Shown one piece after another: positions 41,830 through 52,381 of a stretch of 64,000 bases of DNA. How positions within the stretch are numbered: the first letter of the stretch is position 1; each line of letters begins with the position of its first letter. Below the pieces are notes generated by a model. The model was not told where the DNA came from, made no database searches, and saw only the letters and a list, made by a program, of their open reading frames with translations. The stretch covers positions 1,426,001 through 1,490,000 of the forward strand of contig CP025325.1 of assembly GCA_004014935.1 (NCBI GenBank), in the 5' to 3' direction. Origin of the DNA: Saccharomycopsis malanga (lineage: Eukaryota; Ascomycota; Saccharomycetes; Ascoideales; Saccharomycopsidaceae). The position numbers and the translations under genes were made by a program.

Positions 41830-43434
41830 ATGTCTTCGACTGATACAAGTTCTGTTTCCAGCACTAGCACCAGTACGGAAGAATCGCACACCAAAGCTAC
41901 GAATGATAGCTCTTGGGATACCAACAAGCCCTCCCAAGCACTATTTTACCTTGCAATCGTGGTGGGGGTCCTCATTGCTGCGTTGTTTATCTTGTTTACT
42001 CTCAGATACTTTATCCGTTCTCATTTGGGGCTTCTTTTCTCTCTGAGCTCCTCCAACGACCTTCGAGGCATATCCAATGGCTGGTTCAGCCATCGCTACA
42101 GTCATGGCAGTCCCTTCAACTTCTGGGACCCCCACCTCCTGCCAGACAACCTACATGTGGCCCACAGCAGTCTGAACAAGTTCTCCAAGAAGTTTAGACT
42201 CACTGCTGAGGAGCTTGAGTACTTGTTTCCGCGACGCACCTACAGCGACTGGCTTAATGGTGGGGCAACGAAAGACGCAATCCAAAGAGATATACATGCA
42301 AAAATAAAGTATTCTGAAGGTGTTGACGAACCAGAAAATAAAGAGGTTGTTGATGATGCTGCTATTGCAAACGAAAAACAAGTTTCCAGCCAAGTGGAGC
42401 TCAATACAGTGCAAGACATCGATCTTGCTGATTTATCACATGAGGTCTGTATTCAAAAAGGCTCTGAGTTTATTACTGGAAACGACAATGATGATTTGAA
42501 ATCCTTAAACACCCTCAAATCTGCGATATCCATTCATCAACCGCCTGATGGTGTCGAAGAACCCCATTTCAGCTCTGGTTCATGTGCCATTTGCATTGAG
42601 GAGTTTGAACCAACCGATATCGTACGTGGGCTTATATGTGGCCATGTTTTCCATAAAGACTGCGTGGACACCTGGCTTTCAAACCGTAAAGCTTGCTGTC
42701 CGCTCTGTAAAAGAGACTACTACTTGCGAAACCGTGTGCTTGAAACCCCAAGAAATTCCGCAAATGCCAGCAGAAGCACTTCAGCTAATGGCGAAAATGA
42801 TCCTTATGAGCTCTTGAGTCCAGAGGAAATTGCCCGTCTTCATGATGCCGAACAGAATGCCCGGGAACGCGAAAGACTTGTCTTCTTGAACCTAGGCCTC
42901 TGGGGACGTAGTGCACCGCTCACTACGAATATCGGTGCTGGCACTGGTGTTGGTACTGCTCCAGACGTCTCGACAGGCGCTGCGGTAGTGGGAATAGGCA
43001 CTCAAAGTATCTTTGTGCCAGACTTGAGAACTTACAACCAGGTGCTTCATACTACTGTCCCACTTTCGCATCGTGCTGTCGAAGCATTGGAGCAGCATCC
43101 AGAATTGGAAGCCATAGCCACTGCCAAAGTTGAGTCCGAGTATTACTCGTGGAAACATCGTCTTCTCTGGCGTTTGATGGGTGTATCTAAACAAGATCTT
43201 ATCGACAGTGTTGTGGTTGCACGGTGGGAAGCCATACAAGCAGAAGAGTCTAATTCAAGAGATGAACATGCAAATTCTGCAAACGAAAATGTTGCTGAAA
43301 CTATTGGTTCGGAAGAAAATCAGACAAATACAAGAGTTGACTCCACTCCTTCGGAAACTGGGGCGATTCAAGAACCTCAAACAGTTTCTGAAAGTCAAAG
43401 GGTTCAGAGGAACGTTGTTGAGCGTTTGGCTTGA
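41830..43434 (+). CDS. membrane RING-H2 E3 ubiquitin ligase
   Basis: A 534-residue protein. The Ser/Thr-rich N-terminus is followed by one membrane helix (about residues 38-62, ALFYLAIVVGVLIAALFILF), a conserved-looking stretch LTAEELEYLFPRRTYSDWL, an acidic linker, and a C3H2C3 RING (about 252-296: CAIC, CGHVFHKDCVDTW, CPLC). All eight zinc ligands are present. The long C-terminal part has Gly/Ala-rich and Ser/Gln-rich segments. The layout resembles fungal single-pass RING-H2 ligases of vacuole or Golgi membranes. I cannot name an S. cerevisiae orthologue or a substrate. The start is the ATG at 41830; the frame is open two codons upstream but without ATG. Confidence 0.8.
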   Translation: MSSTDTSSVSSTSTSTEESHTKATNDSSWDTNKPSQALFYLAIVVGVLIAALFILFTLRYFIRSHLGLLFSLSSSNDLRGISNGWFSHRYSHGSPFNFWDPHLLPDNLHVAHSSLNKFSKKFRLTAEELEYLFPRRTYSDWLNGGATKDAIQRDIHAKIKYSEGVDEPENKEVVDDAAIANEKQVSSQVELNTVQDIDLADLSHEVCIQKGSEFITGNDNDDLKSLNTLKSAISIHQPPDGVEEPHFSSGSCAICIEEFEPTDIVRGLICGHVFHKDCVDTWLSNRKACCPLCKRDYYLRNRVLETPRNSANASRSTSANGENDPYELLSPEEIARLHDAEQNARERERLVFLNLGLWGRSAPLTTNIGAGTGVGTAPDVSTGAAVVGIGTQSIFVPDLRTYNQVLHTTVPLSHRAVEALEQHPELEAIATAKVESEYYSWKHRLLWRLMGVSKQDLIDSVVVARWEAIQAEESNSRDEHANSANENVAETIGSEENQTNTRVDSTPSETGAIQEPQTVSESQRVQRNVVERLA

Positions 43435-43942
43435 CCTACAAAGTTACTAATAACTGTATTGTTTCACCCTTATCAGGACACTCAAAAAAACTCTTGCTGT
43501 GAATAGTTGGCAGCATGATATTCTTACTGGTTGGTATTACGCCACATGCCGCCTACTAACTTTCTTTTATTTCGTCTAATGCTTTTCGTTATTCTTTCTT
43601 TGCCAGTTTGTTTATTTCACTGTATATTTTACCCTCTGTTTTCGTTGTTTAAAAATCTTTTAATTTTCTACTTTTCTTTTTTCTTCTCGGTTGTTATGAA
43701 TTGTTTTGTACTATTTTCTTTCCCCCCTTTCTGTTGTCACTAAATTTTACGCTCATGTTTTGTCAATCACTGTGCACAACTCATTATAGTATGTTGAAAA
43801 AGTTGTCTATGACATTATCGTACTTCGCTTATGCTGCAAGCAGCTGCGCAATCCGCAACTGTCATCCATCTCATCATGCTTGGCTATGCAGGAACTCGCG
43901 TCAGTCTTTCAAGGTCAAAAAGACTTATAGTTGCAATGTATA
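43435..43942. other. 3' region of RING gene
   Basis: T-rich stretches (43560-43740) typical of 3' untranslated DNA; frames of 70-80 codons here are Phe/Leu-rich and not credible. It ends at the first copy (43930-43942) of a diverged duplication flanking repeat copy B. Confidence 0.55.
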
Positions 43943-44120
43943 ATAATAATAATATCATATATTTCGAGCCCAATACTTATCAGTTTCGTATATACGCATT
44001 ATGTCTAACCAAACTTGGTATAACCCAAATCTTGTCCTATTTATCAAATTCTGATAATAATCTTATATATCGTTATCTTTTCCGAGAGCACTGACCACTG
44101 AGCCATACTGCCCAGCGGCT
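43943..44120 (-). mobile_element. SINE-like retroposon, copy B (near full-length)
   Basis: About 178 bp on the minus strand. It begins AGCCGCTGGGCAGTATGGCT, carries A-box-like TGGCTCAGTGG (44095-44105) and B-box-like GGCTCGAAATA (43960-43970), and ends in an ATT-repeat tail (about 43943-43953). It is flanked by GTTGCAATGTATA (43930-43942) and GTTACAACGTATA (44121-44133), 11 of 13 bases equal, which reads as an aged target-site duplication. It sits between the convergent RING and permease genes. Confidence 0.75.
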
Positions 44121-44396
44121 GTTACAACGTATATATACAACAACAAAAATGGAGAACACGGTCGTCAAATAAGAGCAATAAAATGATAGATTTCATGTTA
44201 CAACCAAATTATACAAGTTAGCATTTTGCTGCTTTGAACACTGTAAAAGTTGGTTAGCGCGACCTTCAAAAAGACACTGAGAGGCAAAATCTATAAGTTC
44301 TAGTATATTAAAAATGTAAAAGCAAAATTAAAAAAATAAACAGGTATATAAAAACGAGTCGCGCTAATCAAATATAAAAAGTGGCAGTCAATATCA
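44121..44396. other. 3' spacer of the permease gene
   Basis: AT-rich, nothing recognised. Confidence 0.6.
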
Positions 44397-45983
44397 CTAG
44401 AACATATACTTGAATGAAGGACTCTTGTCACCCAAAAACGTTTTGTCTCTAGCAGAGAGCTGTTCAAACTCCTCTCTGTAGGACGAGTATGTTTTCAACT
44501 TGTTCTCGCGATACAATATTAGCAAATATATCACTATGCAGAATAAGGAGAATGACAAGAATATGACGTTGGACCATATGCCAGTGGTGTAGATTGGAGC
44601 ATCACTAGGCTGGAACAAATATGTGGAAAAGATGCCGGAAGTGGAGGCGAAACTGACGAGCCATGCTGTGGAAACGTTTTTTCTCAAGTGCCCCCCAAAA
44701 TTGAGGGTTATCCAACAAACTATGATAGGCACTGTGCAACTGAGGCCAATGATAGAGAAACAGCATCCGTAGTATCTTAAGGATTTGTTGTTTGGGTTGC
44801 GGTCGATAAGAACAAGACCAATAAGGGCAATGAGAATGCCAATAATAGCAAAAGGGGAGCGGAGTTGAATATAATCTGACAAAAATGCAAACAAGTTTGC
44901 CATGAAGAAAGAGATGATAAAGGGGATTGCCTCGAAAAGCAAAAGATGTGTCTCATTACCTGTTTTGTTGGTCATTTCGGCTGCCAAATCTTTCACAATT
45001 GTTGGCTCAAAAAAGGCATAGCCGTAACTACAAGCGAGAACACCCAAGTAAGCCAAGGTGCCACACCAAAGGAGCGAGTCTTTAAGAACACCGCAGATAT
45101 CTTTAAAGGAGATGTTCAATTGATAACCTGAACGGCCACTGTAGACTTCCAACTTTTTAACGAGAAATATAGTTTCTTCATCGTCAAGAAAACGAGCCCC
45201 TTCAGGGAAATCAGGAATGAAAAAGAACAAGACAAAAGCAAAGAAAACAGTGATGATTCCTTCAATAATGAAAATCCAACGCCAATGTTCAAGAACATTG
45301 ATTTTGATCACCGCTTTTGTTAACAAGAAACTCAACAAACCGCCCAAAGTACCGAAAGAGTAGTATGCGGTGAAAGCCTTTTGAGCTTTGAAAGCCGGAT
45401 AATAGTTGGCAAGAATATAGTAAAGAGCAGAGGAGTTGGACTGGAAAAGACCAGTGAACATACGACATACGAGTAGGCCTCCAAAGTTGGAAACAAACCC
45501 ATTGGCAAGAATCGTAACACCCAACATCAATATGTAGAAACTCATGAAATAATGTGGTCTGACGTATTTTAGAATAATGTTAGAAACCAATTCAAAGATC
45601 ACGTAGGGTACAAAGAACACCGAACTGGCAATGTTGTACTGATTATCTGAAAGGTGAAGCGACTCTTGCATCCCCACCTGGGAAGCCACTGCAATGGAGA
45701 ATCTTGTCATATAATGGATGAAGGATACGATACAAAATGGAAGCACCACCCAAAGAGCGACTTTACGGTCAAGCTTCTGCTCATTGATATTGTATTTTTC
45801 CCTAAAGTATTCCACCTTGTCTTGTTTTCGACGGTTCAAGGTGTCCTTGTCGGTGTCATAGTCACGATAATCCACCTTTTCTCTGTTAATGATATATTGG
45901 CCTTTAATGTAGTCAATATGATCTTCGGTATCAACCTGCTCTAATTCAGGGCCAACAATGAAGGTCTTCAGTATTGCTGCCAT
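44397..45983 (-). CDS. MFS anion:cation symporter, Dal5/Tna1 (ACS) family
   Basis: A 528-residue major-facilitator transporter with 12 predicted membrane segments and a cytosolic N-terminus of about 85 charged residues. Family marks include RKVALWVVLPFC before helix 1, GMQESLHLSDNQYNIASSVFFVPYVIFELVSN, RMFTGLFQSNSSALYYILANYYP, HWRWIFIIEGIITV and FFFIPDFPEGARFLDDEE. This is the allantoate/nicotinate/pantothenate/biotin-type group (DAL5, TNA1, FEN2, VHT1, SEO1). The substrate cannot be set by eye. The start is the ATG complementary to 45981-45983 (MAAILKTF), since the upstream frame has no further ATG. Only one in-frame CTG codon (codon 5) occurs in the whole gene despite dozens of Leu. Confidence 0.88.
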   Translation of the reverse strand: MAAILKTFIVGPELEQVDTEDHIDYIKGQYIINREKVDYRDYDTDKDTLNRRKQDKVEYFREKYNINEQKLDRKVALWVVLPFCIVSFIHYMTRFSIAVASQVGMQESLHLSDNQYNIASSVFFVPYVIFELVSNIILKYVRPHYFMSFYILMLGVTILANGFVSNFGGLLVCRMFTGLFQSNSSALYYILANYYPAFKAQKAFTAYYSFGTLGGLLSFLLTKAVIKINVLEHWRWIFIIEGIITVFFAFVLFFFIPDFPEGARFLDDEETIFLVKKLEVYSGRSGYQLNISFKDICGVLKDSLLWCGTLAYLGVLACSYGYAFFEPTIVKDLAAEMTNKTGNETHLLLFEAIPFIISFFMANLFAFLSDYIQLRSPFAIIGILIALIGLVLIDRNPNNKSLRYYGCCFSIIGLSCTVPIIVCWITLNFGGHLRKNVSTAWLVSFASTSGIFSTYLFQPSDAPIYTTGIWSNVIFLSFSLFCIVIYLLILYRENKLKTYSSYREEFEQLSARDKTFLGDKSPSFKYMF

Positions 45984-46879
45984 AATTTGTAGTAACCAGT
46001 ATTTTTCTATGTTTCGATTGTTTTGTGTATTCAAACTTGGTTCGTATTGTCACAATGGTTGTAAATATAGCTCATCAGCGTGCTCTGTATATACCTGAGC
46101 CGCAGGCGATGAAGTCAGAATACGGTTTAACAAGCCTCTACTGTAAATAACAAGTGAATAATATAGTAGGAGAAAAAAAGGAAAAAGTAGGAACTCAAAA
46201 GAAATGACTGTAAACTACTACGGGAAAATACATTGGTCTTATATTCTAACATATAATTGTAACCCAACGGCATGTTGGTCGGTAACACCAATTGGCAGAA
46301 AAGGCACTATACAAATCGTGGTAACATAAAATACCCTTCTAAAGCCTGCCATCCTTTGGCCTGCCACCGTTTTTAGCCTGGATCCTTCCAAGTGAACTCC
46401 TAGTTTACGTTCTCGTAGGACTGTCAATCCATGCCATGTTCAGGTTCCAGTAGTTAGTACTTAATGTGGGTGTATGGTTACCCCCATAATAATGGTTTTC
46501 CGAGGCTTTCTGCCATTAGGCCCATTACCAAATAAGATCAACAGGGGCAATAGGGTACCCTCACCTGTTCAGTGGTAGAACTGCGCACAACCACTTTACA
46601 ATGGAACAGTGGTAATTTTATAATGGAAAGCGGCCATTTGAAGACGGCAACTTGCACCGCGCACTTCCTGTTTACCACACTTGGCCAAGATGATGTTTCC
46701 GTACCTTTCTAGAGGTTTTGAAGGCGTATCTCATTGAACAATACGTTTTGTTTGTTGTTGCCTATTATATGATGTACTTTCAATCAGCTTACAAAGGATG
46801 TATTTTTAGATTTCGACATGGTTTTCTTTAGCTGATAAGTAAAGTTTTCACCACTACAAACGTGAACCTTTCTATTTAT

Positions 46880-46915
<36 letters not shown>

Positions 46916-47718
46916 GAGAAAAATACTAAGTTTATCATGTAATAATTGAGATTCGAAAGAACCAATAAGTCGCGAGGTCTAGCATTATGAGGTGAGTTAC
47001 ATCGCTGCACTAAAGATGCGTATACTTCAACTCAAAACTTATAGTTAATTACTGCTTGATCCGAATACTTCTTTAAAACAGGAAAAAAAGTCATGAAGAA
47101 GCTTGAAGTAATGTGTTTGTTAATCACCCAATACTACTCTTACAAAATTTAAGGGCAAAACATGAAAGTAAAAGCTGCTAGTACGTGATTTTATCGAATT
47201 AAAATAAAGTTTTCCCATATCTGCATGACAAGTCCTTCACTACTAGTCCATGGAACTACCAATACTACCCATATCCACATACTATACAAGCAGTCCTTGC
47301 CTCATTGCTCACACAACAACACCTACAAACAAACCGCAAAACTAAACCCTTGTAGACAGTTCACTATTTTCTTCCTTCCTCCAACATTGAACAAGACCAA
47401 TCTCCATAAAACTGGTACGCGTTGATATGTGCGATTATGCATGTTGGGCATACATATGCTTTTAGCTGCATGCTAATGTATTATCATGCGCTCCAATGTC
47501 TCATAATGCTCGCTCTGCCTGATACCGACATTTTCTCTCAATTTTGTCGTCCCTCTCAGTCAACGCACTCTTTGCTGAACATTATTCTTCTTGTACAAGA
47601 GTAATAAACATCTGTCTAATTACCCAAAACAAGTGTTTGACTCCTCTCAACTATCTCGTCTTTGTATCAAGTCACACAGGCGCGTTGTTTCACCCTACAC
47701 CACCGCAACTCAGTCACA
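45984..47718. other. 1.7-kb divergent spacer
   Basis: Upstream regions of the permease gene (minus) and the 918-residue protein gene (plus). It contains a 33-base A tract (46881-46913), GATAAG near 46833, ACGCGT near 47417 and ATGCAT-like strings at 47435-47490 (TTATGCATG, ATATGCT, GCATGC). Frames of up to 96 codons have no recognisable product. Confidence 0.5.
46881..46913 (+). repeat. poly(A) tract of 33
   Basis: Thirty-three consecutive A residues inside a gene-less spacer. I find no retrocopied gene upstream of it and no flanking duplication, so it is best treated as a homopolymer, likely length-variable. Confidence 0.95.
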
Positions 47719-50475
47719 ATGAACAGCAACCCGCGTGCGGGCGCTGGCGGTTATGGTGTAAACGGTTATCCTTCCTTGCCGCCTCTACAATCATCCTCCA
47801 GAAAGTCTTCCTTTTCAAACCGGTTTTCAACTGACCAGCCTAATAAAGGTCTTGAATACGAAACAACTTCCAGCTTTTCCCTACCGGGAATTTCCAACCC
47901 CAATCTTAGTAATGGTACTGCCATATACAATCAAATACCACCAGTCTACCAGGACAGCTCTAGGCAAGGATACCCTGCCGCATATCCGCAGGCCGCACCG
48001 GGCAGGGCGCCGGAGCCGCGCTATCCGGAAACAGCTGGATACGGTTCGTATCCGTACAACCAACCGTCCAACATGTATAACCGCCGTTTCTACGACCAAT
48101 CTTTACAAAATAACAATGATCAAACGGTACAGCCCATATATTTTCGTTCACCACAACCGCTGTTCCCAAAACGGCAAACATTGCCGCCTATAGGGCGACA
48201 TCCCTCGCCTTTAACTCGACTCGACCTGCTTTTTCCATATGGGGCTCCCCCACCCCCTCGGCATCTGTATGCCCCTACGTTACCGCAGTCGACTCGGTTG
48301 CCTTCTCTTCTCAGCGGTCCGGAAATGCTCCCTCCGTTGTCCCAACAGAACCCACTTCCTCTGTTGTCCTTGCCTCCAAAATCTGCTGTTTCGGGGTTTG
48401 TACATGGCCATATCGAGGCAGGTACTCACGCTGTGCAATCTCTGCAACCGTTTGCAGATTCTAGACGTTCCTCTGCTATAACGGGTGCGTATTCGGTTCC
48501 TCCAGAGCAACCAAAACCGCAGAAAAAACCAGTCAAATTGACCAAACTATCTAGCTTGTTGTCCAGTGAGCCAGAAATCCAGGAACCGTCGCGGTATCTG
48601 ACACCATCAATCTACGACCTAGAGCCACAGCAATATTTTCAGTACGACAGCCCACCTGTCTTCAGCCGTAGTAATGAGACAGATCTAAGGACTGGGTTTT
48701 CGCTACGGAATAGCGCCCCAGACAATGTGTTTGCGGCCAGGAATGCTTTCCGTCCTGGGGCAGAGTTTCTAACAAAAAGGGATATTAATACTGCGAAGAA
48801 GTTCATCAAAGAAGGAAATAGACGGTATAATGAATCACAAGAGCGTTTAAGGAAGCAGTTGGAAGATGAATCGAGAGCAAAGCCGGTTGTAGATAAGAAT
48901 GTAGTTGTATTGTCTGCACTTTTAAAGGCTTCCAGCCAGTTGCCTGAGATAAATTTTGAAGAAGCCAATGTGGCACATGAGTTGTATTTGTTATCCGCTA
49001 AGAATTCGATGGACCTATTTTGGAAGCAGCTGACAATAAAAGAATTGAACGCAACGTATTGCTCAGTCAAGGAAAATGAAAATTTAGTACTACAGAGGGA
49101 GGTAGCTCATTTAGAAGCTCTTAATAAGCTAGGGATTGTAGAACTGAGTTTTTCAAAGGCTAAAAAAATGGAACAACACACTGGAAAGTCGGATGTCTCG
49201 TCAGCTAATGGAACAGACTTTGCTGCTAGAAGGGATGCTTTGGCTGAAAGATTGAACAATATAGAAAGCTACGTAAAACAAAACAAAAACGTTCTTTATA
49301 ATGATAGAATAGGAAGGTTGAAGGAAATGCTAAACATGTTAAATAATGCTTCTTACAGCAATGTTTTTCATGAATTACGTGATGATACAAAAAAAAGATC
49401 GCTTGAGGAGCCCGTTCGGCGCAGATCCAAACGAATTAAAATTAAAAAGGAAGTAGAAATATCGCATACTGACAGTACAGATCCCAGCAATGATTATTTA
49501 GATGAACTAGAAGAGGAGAACTCCAATCTAAAAGAAATCAGAGACTATGAGCTCAAGAGACTTTCTCTTTGGACGACATATCAAAAGAACAAGCACTTGC
49601 AAATATTGCTTGAAAACGTACAAAGCACGTACAACCAAATGTCTTCTACATTTTTAACTAAATTGGATAATTTAGAAAGCTTTTTTGTATTTCAAAAACA
49701 AATGTTGGAATACGATTTTCAACGTAGTGACAGTGAAGTGCTTGATATTGCCTCTGCCATGCCCGACTTCCTAGGCCATATCAGTGCAGCAGCAGGTAAT
49801 ATAGATGATTTGTTAGGTGATAAAGGTAGTGACACACAAAGTACCTATTCCCAGCAGTCTAATGGGTCCCGTGCTAGCAGTCGTATTAAGAAACGTTTGA
49901 AAAATGAGTTAGATATCACTATTAAAAACGCCAAGCTTGATGATAAGAAAGTTCTTGAGTTTGAATTGCAGCATAGTGACCTTTTGACTGAAATACTTGA
50001 AGGATATCTGCCTTTAACCACTAGGGAAGAATTTATTATTGTCACTGAGAACAATTTCCGTCAATACCATAACAATCCGCAGTTTGTGAAAAAAAGCCTT
50101 AGAAACAATGCTTTGGATTTCAAAAAGGTGTTTATCAACACTAGCAATTCTATTTCAAAGTATGCGCGCTATTTACTGAATGGAACCAGCAAATCCGTCA
50201 ATGATAGTGGCTCAGACGCTAGAACCGGTGGTCTAAGTAGTGAAAACGAGTCTGGAGCTTCAACTTCTGCCTCCACTTCTGCAGTCGCCACAAGCTCTAG
50301 AAGAAGAAGAGGCGCTCAAGCTGCAAATATTAGTGGTTCAAACAGCACTGCGAAAGAGTCTGGAAGAGGTAGTGCATTAGGCTCAGGTAATCATCGTAAT
50401 AAAAAAGCACCTGGATTGAAAGGCTTGTCCAGCGAGGAGTGCGATCTTGATTTGCTACTCCTTTCTCGAGGTTGA
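47719..50475 (+). CDS. unrecognised 918-residue protein, Pro-rich then coiled-coil
   Basis: I do not recognise this gene. The start is the ATG at 47719 (MNSNPRAGAGGYG). Residues 1-290 are Pro/Tyr/Gln-rich and disordered (PPPPRHLYAP, PLSQQNPLPLLSLPP). Residues about 340-700 are charged and helical with coiled-coil character, and include a bipartite-type basic run PVRRRSKRIKIKKE near residue 570 that should direct it to the nucleus. The block FVKKSLRNNALDFKKVFINTSNSISKYARYLLNGTSK (about 800-835) is well ordered. A Ser/Arg/Gly-rich tail ends in a conserved-looking SSEECDLDLLLLSRG. The layout suggests a chromatin or transcription-complex subunit, perhaps like Sds3/Dep1-type coiled-coil proteins, but that is a guess. 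Confidence 0.8.
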   Translation: MNSNPRAGAGGYGVNGYPSLPPLQSSSRKSSFSNRFSTDQPNKGLEYETTSSFSLPGISNPNLSNGTAIYNQIPPVYQDSSRQGYPAAYPQAAPGRAPEPRYPETAGYGSYPYNQPSNMYNRRFYDQSLQNNNDQTVQPIYFRSPQPLFPKRQTLPPIGRHPSPLTRLDLLFPYGAPPPPRHLYAPTLPQSTRLPSLLSGPEMLPPLSQQNPLPLLSLPPKSAVSGFVHGHIEAGTHAVQSLQPFADSRRSSAITGAYSVPPEQPKPQKKPVKLTKLSSLLSSEPEIQEPSRYLTPSIYDLEPQQYFQYDSPPVFSRSNETDLRTGFSLRNSAPDNVFAARNAFRPGAEFLTKRDINTAKKFIKEGNRRYNESQERLRKQLEDESRAKPVVDKNVVVLSALLKASSQLPEINFEEANVAHELYLLSAKNSMDLFWKQLTIKELNATYCSVKENENLVLQREVAHLEALNKLGIVELSFSKAKKMEQHTGKSDVSSANGTDFAARRDALAERLNNIESYVKQNKNVLYNDRIGRLKEMLNMLNNASYSNVFHELRDDTKKRSLEEPVRRRSKRIKIKKEVEISHTDSTDPSNDYLDELEEENSNLKEIRDYELKRLSLWTTYQKNKHLQILLENVQSTYNQMSSTFLTKLDNLESFFVFQKQMLEYDFQRSDSEVLDIASAMPDFLGHISAAAGNIDDLLGDKGSDTQSTYSQQSNGSRASSRIKKRLKNELDITIKNAKLDDKKVLEFELQHSDLLTEILEGYLPLTTREEFIIVTENNFRQYHNNPQFVKKSLRNNALDFKKVFINTSNSISKYARYLLNGTSKSVNDSGSDARTGGLSSENESGASTSASTSAVATSSRRRRGAQAANISGSNSTAKESGRGSALGSGNHRNKKAPGLKGLSSEECDLDLLLLSRG

Positions 50476-51276
50476 TGCAAGTAATGACATTTCTCTATAT
50501 AAAAATAATGATAACGAAGCTTACGAACTGTTTTTTTCACAATTTCTATTTGTGTACTGTAATTCTGATGAACCACTAGGCAGATCGCTCCAAAAATAAG
50601 GGCTTCAATTTTGGACTGCTCGCCACAATTTATCTGCTCTTTTCTTCACTTTATTTTAATCAAGGTTCTCAATCACCCACTCTCATGTTGGAGGCTTGCA
50701 TGTAGTTTTATTGGTGTTACCCGTAACTCATAAGTAATTGCTTCTTCGGGTAATACTTTACTCCGGGTAACCCAAACAGAAAAAACGAGATAGTTTTCGA
50801 CGCTGATTGGTGGTTACACTAGAGTGTCGAACAGAAACATACTCCTACTAAATTAATGCTTTTATATCCATTACTCAACTTAGACAATTTCTGAGTCTTT
50901 CCTAAAACCTGTAATTGACCAAGCACTGATTCAGTGCAACTTCTTTACGTTTTTCTTGTATACAGCTAATCAGATTAGTCAAAACAGTAGAAATCGATGC
51001 GTGCGCATAGCAATTTTGGCGGGTGAAAAACAAAAAAAAAATGGTTGGAGAAAACAAGAGAACCAATTTTTCGATTTTCACCATAGAAAAAAAAAAGCCG
51101 ACAGGAAAACGAACGAGGAAAAAAAAATTTTTACGTTTTATTTTTTTTCTCATTTTCTTCTTCTTCTTCTTCTTCTTCTTCTTCTTCTTTTTTTCTCTTT
51201 TTATTGTTTCAATCCATCTTTATTCATCAACAGATAACTCACCGTTGTTGCCTTTTATCAAAACACTTTAATCATC
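50476..51276. other. HYP2 upstream region
   Basis: An 800-bp spacer. A GGGTAA motif recurs four or so times near 50720-50770 (CCCGTAAC, GGGTAATAC, GGGTAACCC). Next to the gene is an A-rich stretch and then a pyrimidine-rich leader with a TTC repeat, a common arrangement for translation-machinery genes. Confidence 0.5.
51155..51187 (+). repeat. (TTC)11 microsatellite in HYP2 leader
   Basis: Eleven TTC units about 90 bp upstream of the HYP2 start, inside a pyrimidine-rich tract that probably lies in the promoter or 5' untranslated region. Confidence 0.9.
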
Positions 51277-52381
51277 ATGGCTGAAGAAGAAGTAAGTATT
51301 ATTTGAGCTGATTGTTGAAGTGGAGTCTGTTGGTAATTGCCATGTTTGCTTCAGAAACATGTGCGCCCTTGTTGGCAGACTGGACAAGTTTTTGCAATGG
51401 TCCATTATTGAGCTGTAAATGGCGTCTAGTCTGTTGTCCTTGGGTCTTGTTGGCTGTTTAGGAAAAAGGTTGTGTTGTTTAGCGCGGAAAGGTTTTTCGG
51501 TGATCTGAATATCTTTTGAATCTTTTTCTTGTCAGTCAGTCAATTCATATCGACAATGGCGCACCAAATGTTGTTTGTTTTTTGTTAACCTTTTGTCAAT
51601 AACTACTTGTCTTCTTTTCCTCTCTATTACTCATTGTATGGGTGACGTTGCCTAGCCATTTATGGTCTACGTCACACATAAATTTTTACCTAATGTGGCG
51701 GCCCTACATTAGTTGACACATCATGGAATCTTTTTTCTAGTGTCACTTTTACTCATTTTCAGTTTTCTAGGGTGTTTCCTTATGTTTCATGAAGTCGTAT
51801 AAAGTAGTTTTTGACAAATGTTCTTTAGCAAGGCGTGAAAGCAGATTCAATAGTAAAAATTTCAACAGTTTAAAATAAAAGACGAAATTTCTTTATTTTC
51901 AAACAATTAACTAACAAAACTTTAGCACACCTTTGAATCCGCTGACGCTGGTTCCTCCCTTACCTTCCCAAAGCAATGTTCTTTGTTGAGAAAGAATCAA
52001 CACGTTGTCATCAAGAACAGACCATGTAAGATTGTTGACATGTCCACCTCCAAGACCGGTAAGCACGGTCACGCCAAGGTCCACTTGGTTGCTATTGACA
52101 TTTTCACCAACAAGAAGTTGGAAGATTTGTCTCCATCCACTCACAACATGAGTGTTCCAGTTGTCAACAGAGCTGAATACCAATTGATCAACATTGACGA
52201 TGGTTTCTTGAACTTGATGACCGCTGACGGTGAGACCAAAGATGACGTCAAGGTCCCAGAAGGTGAATTGGGTGACCAAATCACCTCTGCCTTCGATGAA
52301 GGTAAGGACTTGTTGGTTACTATCATCTCTGCTATGGGTGAAGAAGCCGCTATCTCTTACAAAGAAGCCCCACAATCCTAA
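51277..52381 (+). CDS. HYP2: translation factor eIF5A (long intron)
   Basis: Exon 1 (51277-51291) encodes only MAEEE; exon 2 (51926-52381) encodes the rest, 156 residues in all (S. cerevisiae 157). The 634-nt intron has GTAAGT, CTAAC and TTTAG, and joins in phase 0 to HTFESADAG. Lys51 in [12 protein letters not shown] is the residue converted to hypusine. The N-terminal SH3-like and C-terminal OB domains are complete ([40 protein letters not shown]). eIF5A relieves ribosome stalling at polyproline and aids termination. Codon use is highly biased and CTG-free, as expected of an abundant protein. S. cerevisiae HYP2/ANB1 lack this intron as far as I recall. Confidence 0.97.

Noticed and set aside
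46881-46913. 33-base A tract as the tail of a processed retrocopy
   Set aside because: No gene-like sequence upstream and no flanking duplication; a plain homopolymer explains it.
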